Shown here: one piece after another, positions 25,598 through 33,968 of the stretch | Layout: every line of letters starts with the position of its first letter | Numbering within the stretch: the first letter of the stretch is position 1 | The notes under the pieces: model-generated | What the model saw: only the letters and a program-made list of their open reading frames with translations | Databases searched by the model: none | What the model was told of the DNA's origin: nothing | Position numbers and translations under genes: made by a program | Assembly: GCA_022766385.1 (NCBI GenBank) | Contig: JALEPJ010000027.1 | Coordinates: 1 to 45,067 of the forward strand | Direction of reading: 5' to 3' | DNA: 45,067 nucleotides | Origin: Rikenellaceae bacterium | GTDB taxonomy: Bacteria; Bacteroidota; Bacteroidia; Bacteroidales; UBA932

Positions 25598-26662
25598 TCA
25601 CTTTAGTTCTATATGATAAAACAGACTGTCGCCCGGATCCGAAAGCTCAGGATGTATCATTTGCACCAAATCATTGAGTATCAAATCGGGACGCAACGAG
25701 CCGCTCTCCCAGAAATCATTGCCCCCCATAGGAGTGCAGCGCTTGATATTGTTGAATATGCGTCCATTGCTCAATATCGGGAACTCTGCTATCAAAGGGT
25801 GGACGGCTGCGATTTCCTCCTTGGAGGTGCACCAACCCGGGTTGAGCCATAGCTTAGCTTGTCCGGAGAGTTCATAGGCTCTTTCAATGGAAATGGTAGA
25901 AGATGCGCTGCCTGCCTTTGCTCCAGGAACATAGGCTCCCGCATCCGAAAGCAGTTTGGACATATAATTGTCCTTGCCGGGGATATACCAGATGCCGGCA
26001 TAGGGCAGATTCATCAGGACGGGCACAGGCTCGCTGGCAGAAACTCTTGCTGCGAGTCTTTCATAATTGTCCGCAATGACATTGAACAATGAATCAGCCT
26101 CTTCTCTCTTCCCAACCAGGGTCCCATAGAGCTTCAGATACTCTGTCCGTGCAAGAGGATGTTCTTCGAGATAATCGTAGAGCACGAGAACAGGTATTCC
26201 TAAAGACTCGAGTTTGCTCACATATGAGGGTTTGACTGAAGAGGTCGAATAGGCCAGCACAATATCCGGCTGAATACTTACTATTCCCTCATAATTCAAA
26301 TCAGCATCATAACCCACATCACATATTAAGTCTGAATGGTCTCTGATATATGGATCGGAAATGTAATCGATGCCTGACACTCCTATGACACAATCCCCGG
26401 CTCCCAAAGCGCTGAAAGCCGCTACCGCCGTACTGGACATACAGACTATCCTGTCCATTGAGCCGTCTGTCATAAGGGTGTCACAACTGGAGTCATATGG
26501 AGAAAATACAGTAAGCAGGCTTTTCCCGTTGCCGGAGTCAGACAGAGAAAAAAGGGAGGCATAGTCACAACTGCCCTCATTATTATCTCCGGGGGCTTCC
26601 CGACAGGCAGTCAAGCTGAATATGAGGCCTATGCAGGATATCAAATAATTAAAGTGTTTCAT
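25598..26662 (-). CDS. Periplasmic-binding lipoprotein of the Fe-siderophore/cobalamin (BtuF/FecB) type
   Basis: A 354-residue lipoprotein (lipobox ending at Cys20, SLTAC) with the class III periplasmic-binding-protein layout: two alpha/beta lobes joined by a long helix. Diagnostic pieces: RIVCMSSTAVAAFSALGAGDCVIGVSG, the DVGYDADLNYEGIVSIQPDIVLAY stretch before the inter-lobe helix, and GIPVLVLYDYLEEHP. Such proteins deliver iron-siderophore, heme or cobalamin to an FecCD/BtuCD ABC transporter. Neither permease, ATPase nor a TonB receptor lies beside it, so it is an orphan in this window. Convergent with the FAH-like gene (23 nt apart). A TATTTTTG box (26681-26688, minus strand) sits upstream. 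Confidence 0.9.
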   Translation of the reverse strand: MKHFNYLISCIGLIFSLTACREAPGDNNEGSCDYASLFSLSDSGNGKSLLTVFSPYDSSCDTLMTDGSMDRIVCMSSTAVAAFSALGAGDCVIGVSGIDYISDPYIRDHSDLICDVGYDADLNYEGIVSIQPDIVLAYSTSSVKPSYVSKLESLGIPVLVLYDYLEEHPLARTEYLKLYGTLVGKREEADSLFNVIADNYERLAARVSASEPVPVLMNLPYAGIWYIPGKDNYMSKLLSDAGAYVPGAKAGSASSTISIERAYELSGQAKLWLNPGWCTSKEEIAAVHPLIAEFPILSNGRIFNNIKRCTPMGGNDFWESGSLRPDLILNDLVQMIHPELSDPGDSLFYHIELK

Positions 26663-26680
26663 TTCACATCAATTGGAGTT

Positions 26681-26717
26681 CAAAAATACTAACTATAGCA
26701 AAAAATCCATAACTTTG
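26681..26717. promoter_or_regulatory. Divergent promoter boxes between binding lipoprotein and nhaC-like gene
   Basis: Minus strand TATTTTTG (26681-26688) faces the binding lipoprotein; plus strand TAACTTTG (26710-26717) faces the antiporter. Both fit TAnnTTTG; 21 bp separate them. No convincing -33 motif on either side. Confidence 0.5.
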
Positions 26718-26742
26718 CAGAATTAAAGTCTGTTAGTAGCAA

Positions 26743-28188
26743 ATGTCTCAAAGAAAACCCTCCTGCCTGGTATCTCTGATACCTTTCGTTGTCCTCGTCG
26801 CATCAATGTTCTGCGTCATCCGCTTTTTCGGAGCCGATGCCCTTGACGGTGCGAGCCAAGTATCACTTCTAATAGCAGGGGGTGTTGCTGCCGCCATCTC
26901 TATACTTTTATACAAGCAGCCATGGAAGGACTTTGAGGATTCCATTTCGAAGAACATCAGGAATATAGCCTCTGCACTGCTGATACTCATACTGATAGGG
27001 GCAATTTCAGGCAGTTGGATGATAAGCGGAGTCGTTCCTACGCTGATATACTACGGTATGCAGATAATGACTCCCGGGATTTTTCTCTTTGCCACCTGCA
27101 TCATCAGCGCCCTGGTTTCACTTATGACCGGCAGCTCGTGGACGACTATTGCCACAATAGGTGTTGCACTCATCGGAATAGGAACGGCTCAGGGCTTTTC
27201 ACCGGGATGGACAGCAGGTGCAATAATCTCCGGAGCATATTTCGGCGACAAAATGTCTCCTCTTTCAGACACTACTGTTCTGGCCTCCTCCTCAGCCGGT
27301 ACACCGCTGTTTTCGCACATCAAATATATGATGATTACGACGGTGCCTTCTTTCACCATTGCCTGTATTATATTCCTGATATACAGCATCTTCCACAAAG
27401 CTCCAGCAGAGTTGCAGACTGCAGAAATCGCCGGTGCGCTGAAGGCTTCCTTCAATATCTCACCATTCCTGCTGCTCGTGCCGCTATTCACGGGTTTCCT
27501 GATTGTCAAGAAGGTACCTGCACTGCAGACCCTCTTTCTGGCGGCAATGGTCGCGGGACTTACCGCTTTGATTGCCCAGCCGGAAATCATTCACAATATC
27601 GCGACAGGAGGCACTGAGCCTTTCTCTGGTCTGAGCTTCGAAAACGGATTCAAAGGAGTGATGGTATCCTGGTACGGCTCCACCGCCATTGAGACAGGAA
27701 ACGAGCTCCTGAACGGGCTGGTGTGCACAAGCGGCATCAACGGGATGCTGAGCACCATATTCCTCATCATCTGCGCCGTAAGCTTCGGCGGGATAATGAT
27801 GGGCAATGGAATGTTGCAGAGCATCACAGAACAATTAAGCAAGGCTGTCCGTAGTCGAACAGCCTTGGTTTCATCCAGCGTCACAAGCGGGATTTTCTTC
27901 AATATGATTACCGGCGACCAGTACCTGTCCATTATCCTGAATTGCAATCTCTTCAAGAAGCTGTACAAGGAACTCGGATATGAGCCGAAACTGTTGAGCC
28001 GCTCAGCAGAGGACTCGGCTACAGTCACTTCCGTACTCATACCATGGAACTCTTGCGGTATGACTCAGGCAACAGTGCTCAAGGTAGCCACACTTGATTA
28101 TCTGCCATACTGTTTCTTCAACTTGATTTCCCCTTTGCTGTCAATTATTGTAGCAGCTATAGGCTACAGGATAGTTAAAAGCGAATAG
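26743..28188 (+). CDS. NhaC-family Na+/H+ antiporter
   Basis: A 481-residue inner-membrane protein with about 11-12 hydrophobic segments. It is recognised from the NhaC-family core: SLMTGSSWTTIATIGVALIGIG (about 126-147), GAIISGAYFGDKMSPLSDTTVLASS (about 159-183), and the matching C-terminal half VTSGIFFNMITGDQYLSIIL with SVLIPWNSCGMTQATVLKVAT. These repeats carry the polar residues of the ion path. The family exchanges Na+ for H+ (in some members coupled to organic acids), supporting pH and sodium homeostasis. Single gene with its own promoter; convergent with kbl (35 nt apart, no clear terminator). Confidence 0.93.
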   Translation: MSQRKPSCLVSLIPFVVLVASMFCVIRFFGADALDGASQVSLLIAGGVAAAISILLYKQPWKDFEDSISKNIRNIASALLILILIGAISGSWMISGVVPTLIYYGMQIMTPGIFLFATCIISALVSLMTGSSWTTIATIGVALIGIGTAQGFSPGWTAGAIISGAYFGDKMSPLSDTTVLASSSAGTPLFSHIKYMMITTVPSFTIACIIFLIYSIFHKAPAELQTAEIAGALKASFNISPFLLLVPLFTGFLIVKKVPALQTLFLAAMVAGLTALIAQPEIIHNIATGGTEPFSGLSFENGFKGVMVSWYGSTAIETGNELLNGLVCTSGINGMLSTIFLIICAVSFGGIMMGNGMLQSITEQLSKAVRSRTALVSSSVTSGIFFNMITGDQYLSIILNCNLFKKLYKELGYEPKLLSRSAEDSATVTSVLIPWNSCGMTQATVLKVATLDYLPYCFFNLISPLLSIIVAAIGYRIVKSE

Positions 28189-28223
28189 AAGTAAGCAGTA
28201 AAGCTTTGGTGGAAAAGCCCGGC

Positions 28224-29414
28224 TTATTTGATTACACCCAGCTCCTTTCCTACCTTTACGAATGCCGCAATCGCCTTATCCAAGTGCTCGCGCTTATGTG
28301 CTGCTGACAACTGAACACGGATTCTGGCCTGTCCCTTAGGAACCACAGGATAATAGAAACCGGTAACGAAGATACCTTCTTCGGCCATCTTTGCAGCAAA
28401 CTTCTGAGACAGAGGGGCATCATATAGCATAACTGCACATATAGCCGACTGAGTAGGCTTGATGTCGAAGCCGGCCTCAAGCATTCTATCACGGAAGTAG
28501 TCCACATTGTCCTGAAGTCTTGTATGGAGTTCATCGCTTTCAGAGAGCATTTTGAAGGTCTCAATGGCGGCGGCCACTATCATAGGCGGAAGTGAGTTGG
28601 AGAAGAGATAAGGACGTGAACGCTGACGGAGCATATCGATTATCTCCTTTCTTCCTGTCGTGAAACCACCAACAGCGCCACCGAAAGCCTTTCCAAGAGT
28701 ACCGGTATGAATGTCAATACGTCCGTAGCAATCATATTGCTCAGCAACTCCGTGACCGCTCTTGCCGACAACTCCAGCCGAATGGCTTTCATCCACCATT
28801 ACGAGTGCATTGTACTTCTCAGCAAGATCGCAGATTCTGTCCATAGGAGCTACATTGCCGTCCATTGAGAAAACACCGTCAGTTACAATGATGCGGTATC
28901 TCTGGGCCTGAGCCTCCTTAAGGCATCTCTCCAAGTCCTCCATATCGGCGTTGGCATAACGGTAACGTACTGCCTTGCAAAGTCTTACACCATCAATAAT
29001 GGAAGCATGATTCAAAGCATCGGAAATGATGGCATCCTCAGCGCCGAGCAGGGGTTCGAAAACACCTCCGTTGGCATCAAAGCATGAAGCATACAGTATG
29101 GTATCCTCAGTATGGAAGTACTCAGAGATAGCTTTCTCAAGCTTCTTGTGCATATCCTGGGTACCGCAGATGAAACGGACAGAAGACATTCCGTATCCTC
29201 TTGTATCCATAATCTTTCTGGAAGCCTCTATCAGACGGGGATTGTCAGCCAGGCCAAGATAGTTGTTCGCGCAGAAATTGAGAGCTTTCGAGCCGTCTTC
29301 AAGCATTATTTCAGCAGACTGTGCAGAGGCGATATTGCGCTCTCTCTTGTACAGACCTGCAGCCTCAATGGATGCAAGTTCATCACTCAAGTATTTCTGG
29401 AATTCTCCGTACAT
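28224..29414 (-). CDS. kbl: Glycine C-acetyltransferase (2-amino-3-ketobutyrate CoA ligase)
   Basis: A 396-residue PLP enzyme of the alpha-oxoamine synthase family. It cleaves 2-amino-3-ketobutyrate with CoA to glycine and acetyl-CoA, the second step of threonine degradation. Motifs: NFCANNYLGL (46-55), DALNHASIIDG (132-142), the PLP-binding DESHSAG (208-214) and the Schiff-base Lys242 in TGTLGKAFGG. Length equals the E. coli enzyme within a few residues. It lies 33 nt downstream of tdh, and the pairing supports Kbl over the related BioF or HemA. Confidence 0.96.
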   Translation of the reverse strand: MYGEFQKYLSDELASIEAAGLYKRERNIASAQSAEIMLEDGSKALNFCANNYLGLADNPRLIEASRKIMDTRGYGMSSVRFICGTQDMHKKLEKAISEYFHTEDTILYASCFDANGGVFEPLLGAEDAIISDALNHASIIDGVRLCKAVRYRYANADMEDLERCLKEAQAQRYRIIVTDGVFSMDGNVAPMDRICDLAEKYNALVMVDESHSAGVVGKSGHGVAEQYDCYGRIDIHTGTLGKAFGGAVGGFTTGRKEIIDMLRQRSRPYLFSNSLPPMIVAAAIETFKMLSESDELHTRLQDNVDYFRDRMLEAGFDIKPTQSAICAVMLYDAPLSQKFAAKMAEEGIFVTGFYYPVVPKGQARIRVQLSAAHKREHLDKAIAAFVKVGKELGVIK

Positions 29415-29447
29415 ATCTTTTCAGTTTAATTGTTAGTTTGCTTTATC

Positions 29448-30470
29448 TTATAGTTCAAGAAGCACCTTACCGCACTGACCGCTCTTCATGATATCAAAAC
29501 CCTTCTGGAAATCATCGAAGGCGAAACGGTGGGTAATAACAGGTGTGAGATCGAGTCCGGTAACAAGCATTTGCTCCATCTTGTACCAAGTCTCCCACAT
29601 CTCACGACCATATATACCCTTGAGAGTAAGTGAGTTGAAAATCACCTTGCTCCAAGGAATCTGAGCTGAATCCGGCTGTATGCCGAGCAGTGATATCTTC
29701 GAACCGAGATACATACTGTCTATCATTTCACGAAGAGCGACAGGGGATCCTGACATTTCAAGACCTACATCGAAGCCCTTGAGACCAAGCTGATGCATCG
29801 CATCCGCCACCGACTCTCCCTTGGTTGGGTTGATGCATAAAGTCGCGCCCATCTTTCTGGCAATATCAAGACGGTAGTCGCTGAGGTCGGTGACTACGAC
29901 ATTGCGCGCACCTGCGAAACGACATATTGCCGTGGCCATAGTGCCGATGAGGCCGGCTCCGGTAATCAACACATCCTCTCCAAGGAGCGGGAAGGAAAGC
30001 GCTGTATGGGTTGCATTTCCGAATGGGTCCATAATTGCCACGAAATCATCAGGGATGCGGGCATCGACTCTAACGACATTGCTCGCAGGAATGCTGAGAT
30101 ATTCGGCAAAGGCTCCGTCACGATTGACTCCGACGCCAATGGAATTCTCACAAATGTGCTCGCGACCACGGCGACAGTTGCGGCAATGTCCGCAAGCGAT
30201 ATGACCTTCGCCCGTGACCCTCTCGCCAATCTGGAGATTCTTGACACCGTCACCGAGTGCAACTATCTCACCTACATACTCGTGGCCTATGGTCATAGGG
30301 GTCTTGATGGTATTCTGCGACCATTGGTCCCAATTGTAGATATGAAGGTCAGTGCCGCAGATGGCTACTTTCTTGATTTTGATAAGTACATCGTTGACAC
30401 CCACTTCAGGCATCGGGACATCCTCCATCCATATGCCTGGTTCAGCATACTTTTTTACTAACGCTTTCAT
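29448..30470 (-). CDS. tdh: L-threonine 3-dehydrogenase (zinc type)
   Basis: A 340-residue medium-chain, zinc-dependent dehydrogenase oxidising threonine to 2-amino-3-ketobutyrate with NAD+. Catalytic zinc: Cys38 ([10 protein letters not shown]) and His63-Glu64 (GHEYVG). Structural zinc: Cys93, Cys96, Cys99 and Cys107. The Rossmann motif lies near [13 protein letters not shown]. First gene of a tdh-kbl operon. Upstream (30471-30599) lie an imperfect inverted repeat (30501-30527), a TAAATTTG box (30530-30537) and the terminator of the SRP RNA gene. Confidence 0.96.
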   Translation of the reverse strand: MKALVKKYAEPGIWMEDVPMPEVGVNDVLIKIKKVAICGTDLHIYNWDQWSQNTIKTPMTIGHEYVGEIVALGDGVKNLQIGERVTGEGHIACGHCRNCRRGREHICENSIGVGVNRDGAFAEYLSIPASNVVRVDARIPDDFVAIMDPFGNATHTALSFPLLGEDVLITGAGLIGTMATAICRFAGARNVVVTDLSDYRLDIARKMGATLCINPTKGESVADAMHQLGLKGFDVGLEMSGSPVALREMIDSMYLGSKISLLGIQPDSAQIPWSKVIFNSLTLKGIYGREMWETWYKMEQMLVTGLDLTPVITHRFAFDDFQKGFDIMKSGQCGKVLLEL

Positions 30471-30500
30471 TTCTTATATGAACTTTATAACTTTCTAAGC

Positions 30501-30527
30501 CGATAATATTCCAAATCGGAATTATCG
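30501..30527. promoter_or_regulatory. Imperfect inverted repeat in the tdh leader
   Basis: CGATAATATTCC (30501-30512), five bases, then GGAATTATCG (30518-30527): ten complementary pairs with a two-base bulge on one side. It lies between the candidate -7 box TAAATTTG (30530-30537, minus strand) and the tdh ATG, so it would be in the leader RNA or act as a downstream operator. Confidence 0.4.
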
Positions 30528-30586
30528 TTCAAATTTAAGAACAAATTTGAAATCCTGTTAAGAAAAAGGAGAATAAGTTGGGCGTT

Positions 30587-30606
30587 ATAAAAGAAAAAAG
30601 GGAAAG
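30587..30606 (-). terminator. Intrinsic terminator of the SRP RNA gene
   Basis: The 3' strand of the SRP RNA closing stem (CTTTCCC) is followed on the minus strand by TTTTTTCTTTTAT. The stem itself is formed with the RNA 5' end, so the SRP rod doubles as the terminator hairpin. Confidence 0.65.
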
Positions 30607-30698
30607 CTTAGTACATCGCACCGCTACGACCTCCTACCCTTGCTACATTCCTGTCCTGGGGGAATTCAGAGGGAGCTGGTCGTGTACGACTTTCCCGA
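30600..30698 (-). ncRNA. ffs: Signal recognition particle RNA (bacterial small SRP RNA)
   Basis: On the minus strand this about 99-nt sequence folds into one long rod: GGGAAAG (30696-30690) pairs with CTTTCCC (30606-30600), GTAC with GTAC, ACGACC with GGTCGT. Its tip has the conserved helix 8 features: 5' CAGG, a 3-bp ACA/TGT stem closed by the GGAA tetraloop, then AGCAAGG on the 3' side, equivalent to the CAGG...GGAA...AGCAG core bound by Ffh. It binds Ffh and guides membrane-protein targeting. A near-perfect promoter precedes it (30702-30732), and the terminal stem runs straight into TTTTTTCTTTT, an intrinsic terminator. Ends are estimated within a few bases. Confidence 0.85.
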
Positions 30699-30701
30699 GT
30701 G

Positions 30702-30732
30702 CAAATATAGCACTTTTTTGATTTTCCTCAAA
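30702..30732 (-). promoter_or_regulatory. Consensus promoter of the SRP RNA gene
   Basis: TTTG (30729-30732) and TATATTTG (30702-30709) on the minus strand, spaced exactly 19 nt, the strongest consensus match in the window. Expected start near 30696-30698, at the base of the SRP RNA stem. The -33 box lies inside a small palindrome 12 nt after the stop of the flavoprotein gene. Confidence 0.85.
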
Positions 30733-30743
30733 TTTTTGAAAAA

Positions 30744-32138
30744 TTACAATGACCGTGCAGCAGACTGTCCCGCGAGATAGCCTGTACTGAAGGCCAGCTG
30801 AAGATTGTATCCTCCCGTATCTGCATCCACATCGATCAGTTCACCGCAAAAATACAAGCCCGGAAGTTTCCTGGACTCCATGGTCTTGGCTATCAAATCA
30901 TCTGTAGATACGCCACCGGCCGTTACGACGCAACGCTCATAGCCCACGAAACCGGCTATTTCGAAACGCCAATCCTTCAGAGCACGGGCAATAGCCGCAA
31001 GATTGACAAAAGTTTTTGTCGCACCCATATTGTACCTGCCACTGCTGTTCTTTGTACCTGGCTTCCTTTCTACCTTGATCAACTCAGGATTCGTGGCAAT
31101 GAAAGCCGGAATGAGTTCCCAAGGCATCAGCTTTCCGAGCAGGACACGGCATTTCTCCTTGTCACCCTTGCCCCTGCTGCGGGGGTCACGAGCGATTTCA
31201 TCCCAAAGAGACCTGACTCGCGCCGCTATTTCCTCGTAAGGCACCCCCTGCTTCAGGTCAATTGACAATGACACTTTAGATCCGTTAATAATGGCCTTTA
31301 CGCACCTGCGGCTGAGCTGGAAGCCTAAAGGACCCTCAAGGCCCCCATCGGTAAAGTCAATGTCACCGAACTCGTTTTCCACCTCAAGGCCATCCACGAT
31401 TGCGCTCAAACCTATGTTCTTCAATTGCACCCCATTAAGGGACTTGCCAAGCTCGGAGAGAGGAGTGCTGCGCTCAATATGTCCCTTCATTGAAGAAAAC
31501 TGCTCATCGACCTTATACCCCTTTGGAACCAGGGCGGTAAGCGATGGAAAAAGTGGCTTGATGCTAAGTCCGAGCTGTTCCGCCCACTTGTAGCCGTCAC
31601 CGGTAGATCCTGTCCCAGGATAAGAAAGACCGCCTGTGGCAATTATCAGCTTGGCACACTTGTACTCGCTTCCATCAGCAAGATTCACCTTGTATCCTTC
31701 CCCCTGACAGAGCACATCAGTCACTTCGCAGTCAGTAAGAAGTTTCACCCCATAGCCGCTGATTGCTCTGATCAAGGTATCCACTACGTCAGAGGCGTGA
31801 TGTGATGCAGGGAATGCCCTGTCTCCTCTTTCCACTACAGTCTCCAGTCCATATTCGTTCATAAAGCCAATTACAGCCTCACTGGAGAGGTTGAAAAAAG
31901 CATTTTTGACAAAGTTGGACTTTGACCGTATATGGGTCGAGAAATCATTCCAATTCTTCAGATTGGTGAAATTGCAGCGCCCCTTTCCGGTAATCATAAT
32001 CTTCCTGCCCGGGCGCGGCATCTTTTCCAGAACAGTCACTTGAGCTGAGGATCCATTGTCTACAAGGGTCTTGGCAGCACCGTATGCAGCCATCAATCCC
32101 GCGGCTCCACCACCTATGATAATTATCTCCGATTTCAT
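30744..32138 (-). CDS. HI0933/BaiN-family FAD-dependent oxidoreductase
   Basis: A 464-residue flavoprotein of the HI0933/BaiN-RdsA family (COG2081). The FAD-binding Rossmann motif is IIIIGGGAAGLMAAYG (5-20), followed by the family signature GRKIMITGKGRCNFTN, a central VATGGLSYPGTGSTGDGY-like stretch, and a C-terminal TAGGVSTDDL...GLYFCGELIDVDADTGGYNLQ that closes the FAD site. Start chosen at the ATG 32138; the upstream in-frame TTG at 32156 adds only six residues. Substrate of most members is unknown; BaiN acts on bile-acid intermediates in some gut clostridia, which need not apply here. Monocistronic or read from a promoter in the tRNA intergenic region. Confidence 0.9.
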   Translation of the reverse strand: MKSEIIIIGGGAAGLMAAYGAAKTLVDNGSSAQVTVLEKMPRPGRKIMITGKGRCNFTNLKNWNDFSTHIRSKSNFVKNAFFNLSSEAVIGFMNEYGLETVVERGDRAFPASHHASDVVDTLIRAISGYGVKLLTDCEVTDVLCQGEGYKVNLADGSEYKCAKLIIATGGLSYPGTGSTGDGYKWAEQLGLSIKPLFPSLTALVPKGYKVDEQFSSMKGHIERSTPLSELGKSLNGVQLKNIGLSAIVDGLEVENEFGDIDFTDGGLEGPLGFQLSRRCVKAIINGSKVSLSIDLKQGVPYEEIAARVRSLWDEIARDPRSRGKGDKEKCRVLLGKLMPWELIPAFIATNPELIKVERKPGTKNSSGRYNMGATKTFVNLAAIARALKDWRFEIAGFVGYERCVVTAGGVSTDDLIAKTMESRKLPGLYFCGELIDVDADTGGYNLQLAFSTGYLAGQSAARSL

Positions 32139-32181
32139 ATCAGTTTTATAAGCCAAAAGCTGAATTACTTAAAAAATTGAC

Positions 32182-32189
32182 TATATTTG
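32182..32189 (+). promoter_or_regulatory. Promoter -7 box of tRNA-Thr
   Basis: TATATTTG, an exact TAnnTTTG match ending 9 nt before the mature tRNA 5' end, giving a 5' leader of only about 4 nt. No clear -33 TTTG is found at the usual distance. Confidence 0.55.
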
Positions 32190-32198
32190 CATCCCCAA

Positions 32199-32271
32199 GC
32201 CACTTTAGCTCAGTCGGTAGAGCAGCGCATTCGTAACGCGCAGGTCGCGGGTTCGAGCCCCGTGAGTGGCT
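32199..32271 (+). tRNA. tRNA-Thr (anticodon CGU)
   Basis: A 73-nt cloverleaf: acceptor GCCACTT/GAGTGGC (one T-G pair), discriminator T at 32271, D-arm GCTC/GAGC, anticodon loop TTCGTAA with CGT at 32232-32234, variable loop AGGTC, T-arm GCGGG-TTCGAGC-CCCGT. No CCA is encoded. The anticodon stem GCGCA/CGCGC has an A-C mismatch at the pair next to the loop (31-39). A37 follows U36, so it is a t6A substrate for TsaD. It reads ACG codons. Confidence 0.95.
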
Positions 32272-32277
32272 CAGGCC

Positions 32278-32309
32278 ACTCCGCCAGCCCATGCTGACGG
32301 AGTTTTTTT
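32278..32309 (+). terminator. Intrinsic terminator after tRNA-Thr
   Basis: ACTCCGCCAGC (32278-32288), loop CCAT, GCTGACGGAGT (32293-32303): an 11-position stem with one C-A mismatch, followed by a run of seven Ts starting at 32303. It begins 7 nt after the tRNA and ends beside the stop of the convergent flavoprotein gene. Confidence 0.9.
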
Positions 32310-32314
32310 ATTGT

Positions 32315-33955
32315 CTACCAAGCTTTTGCATCCTCGTCGCAGGAAGCATTGACACAGGCGCAGGCACAACGTATACCGTCAATCGCCGAAGATACTATAC
32401 CTCCCGAATAGCCAGCCCCTTCGCCACAAGGAAATATGCGGCTCGATGAAACTGAACAGAGAGACTGAGGGTCCCGCGGTATTCTGACCGGAGAAGACGT
32501 CCTCGATTCTATACCCAAAAGCAGGGCCTCATTCGTGAAATAGCCCGGTATCTTCCTGTCAACCAAAGGAAAAGCCTTTTGCAGTCTCGAACTGACCTCA
32601 TAGGGAAGGATATTGTGCAATGGCAATGACACTGCCCCAGGGCGGTATGAGCTCGAAGGCAGATCCCTGGACAGCTTCCCCTTGCAGAAATCAACCATAC
32701 GCTGCGCAGGAGCGCTGAAAGGGTGCTCTGATGAGTCCTTCGCTGCTTCGAACATTGAACGCTCTATATCCCTTTGCCAGTTAAGCAAAGCCAGCGGGCC
32801 GTCAGCTTCGTACTTTTCAGGAACATCTTCAGGCTCAAGCTGGACAACTACTCCGGCATTTGCCCAACGGGAGTTTCTGGCCGAATTGGACATCCCGTTA
32901 AGGACTACGGTGCCTTCCTCAGTGGATGAAGGCACAAGAATTCCTCCAGGGCACATACAGAATGAGAATACTCCCCTGCCGTCAATCTGCTCTACAAACG
33001 CATATTCAGCAGAAGGCATACCCTCCTTGAAACGGCCGTGATATCTGGCATTGTTGATCAACTGCTGGGGATGCTCCACCCTCACACCGAGAGCGAAGCC
33101 TTTTCGCTGCAATTCCCAACCCTTGTTCCGGAAGAGTTCGTAAATATCCCTCGCGGAATGGCCCGTTGCCAGAATCACTGATGGAGCACGGAACTCCTTG
33201 ATTTCTCGACCGTTAACAGCAGTAACCAGGACTTCATCTCCCTTTTCCGCAATATCTGTAACGCGGGTTTCGAAACAGTATTCGCCACCATGTTCCTCTA
33301 TACAATGCCGGATATTCTCTACTATATATGGCAATTTGTCAGTGCCGATGTGAGGATGAGAGTCAATCAGGATTGAAGGATCTGCCCCGAAGCGTACAAG
33401 CTGGTAAAGCACCTCCCTGTTGTCACCCCTCTTGGACGAGCGGGTATAAAGCTTTCCATCAGAGAAAGTACCTGCTCCTCCTTCTCCGAAACAATAGTTC
33501 GAATCCGGATCAAGCTTTCCGTTCTTTGACAGTTCAGCAATATCTTTCTTTCTGGCGTGCACATCCTTGCCCCTTTCCAGAACAATAGGGCGTCTTCCGA
33601 GAGTCAAAAGTTTCAGAGCCGCAAACATTCCTGCCGGTCCTGAGCCAACTACAATTACAGGCTCAGCATTGTGAACATCCTGATAGTCAGCCAATTGGTA
33701 AGGGATATACTCTTCCGGAGCCTGGTAAATCGCCAGTTTGTACCTGTACACTGCCTCTCCCCTGGCATCGAGACTGCGGCGAGTGATGACACAGGTGACA
33801 GATGGCTGGAAGCGCTCATCCATGCTTTGTCTGCAGGGATCCACCAACTTGATCACCGCATTGCGGCTAAGGCCCAACTTCTTGGCGACAAGTTTCTTGA
33901 CCTCATCTGCCCTGAGGCCCTCCGATACAGGCACAGTAATTTCTATTTCTCTCAT
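32315..33955 (-). CDS. COG2509-type FAD-dependent dehydrogenase
   Basis: A 546-residue flavoprotein of the uncharacterised COG2509 family. Residues 1-90 form the family-specific N-terminal domain with the two-strand IEITVPV...VIKLVDPCRQS pattern. The FAD-binding motif VIVVGSGPAGMFAALKL spans 100-116, followed by GEGGAGTFSDGKLYTR, a signature of this family, and a C-terminal GEGAGYSGGIVSSAIDGIRCA that completes the FAD site. The ATG is 13 nt downstream of tsaD, so the two are co-transcribed. The reaction is unknown; a role in redox or tRNA/cofactor metabolism would be guesswork. Confidence 0.9.
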   Translation of the reverse strand: MREIEITVPVSEGLRADEVKKLVAKKLGLSRNAVIKLVDPCRQSMDERFQPSVTCVITRRSLDARGEAVYRYKLAIYQAPEEYIPYQLADYQDVHNAEPVIVVGSGPAGMFAALKLLTLGRRPIVLERGKDVHARKKDIAELSKNGKLDPDSNYCFGEGGAGTFSDGKLYTRSSKRGDNREVLYQLVRFGADPSILIDSHPHIGTDKLPYIVENIRHCIEEHGGEYCFETRVTDIAEKGDEVLVTAVNGREIKEFRAPSVILATGHSARDIYELFRNKGWELQRKGFALGVRVEHPQQLINNARYHGRFKEGMPSAEYAFVEQIDGRGVFSFCMCPGGILVPSSTEEGTVVLNGMSNSARNSRWANAGVVVQLEPEDVPEKYEADGPLALLNWQRDIERSMFEAAKDSSEHPFSAPAQRMVDFCKGKLSRDLPSSSYRPGAVSLPLHNILPYEVSSRLQKAFPLVDRKIPGYFTNEALLLGIESRTSSPVRIPRDPQSLCSVSSSRIFPCGEGAGYSGGIVSSAIDGIRCACACVNASCDEDAKAW

Positions 33956-33968
33956 ATTCAGGCTGAGT

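Noticed and set aside
28186..28226. Possible terminator between nhaC-like gene and kbl (AAGC...GCTT)
   Set aside because: Only short imperfect pairing and no T-tract.
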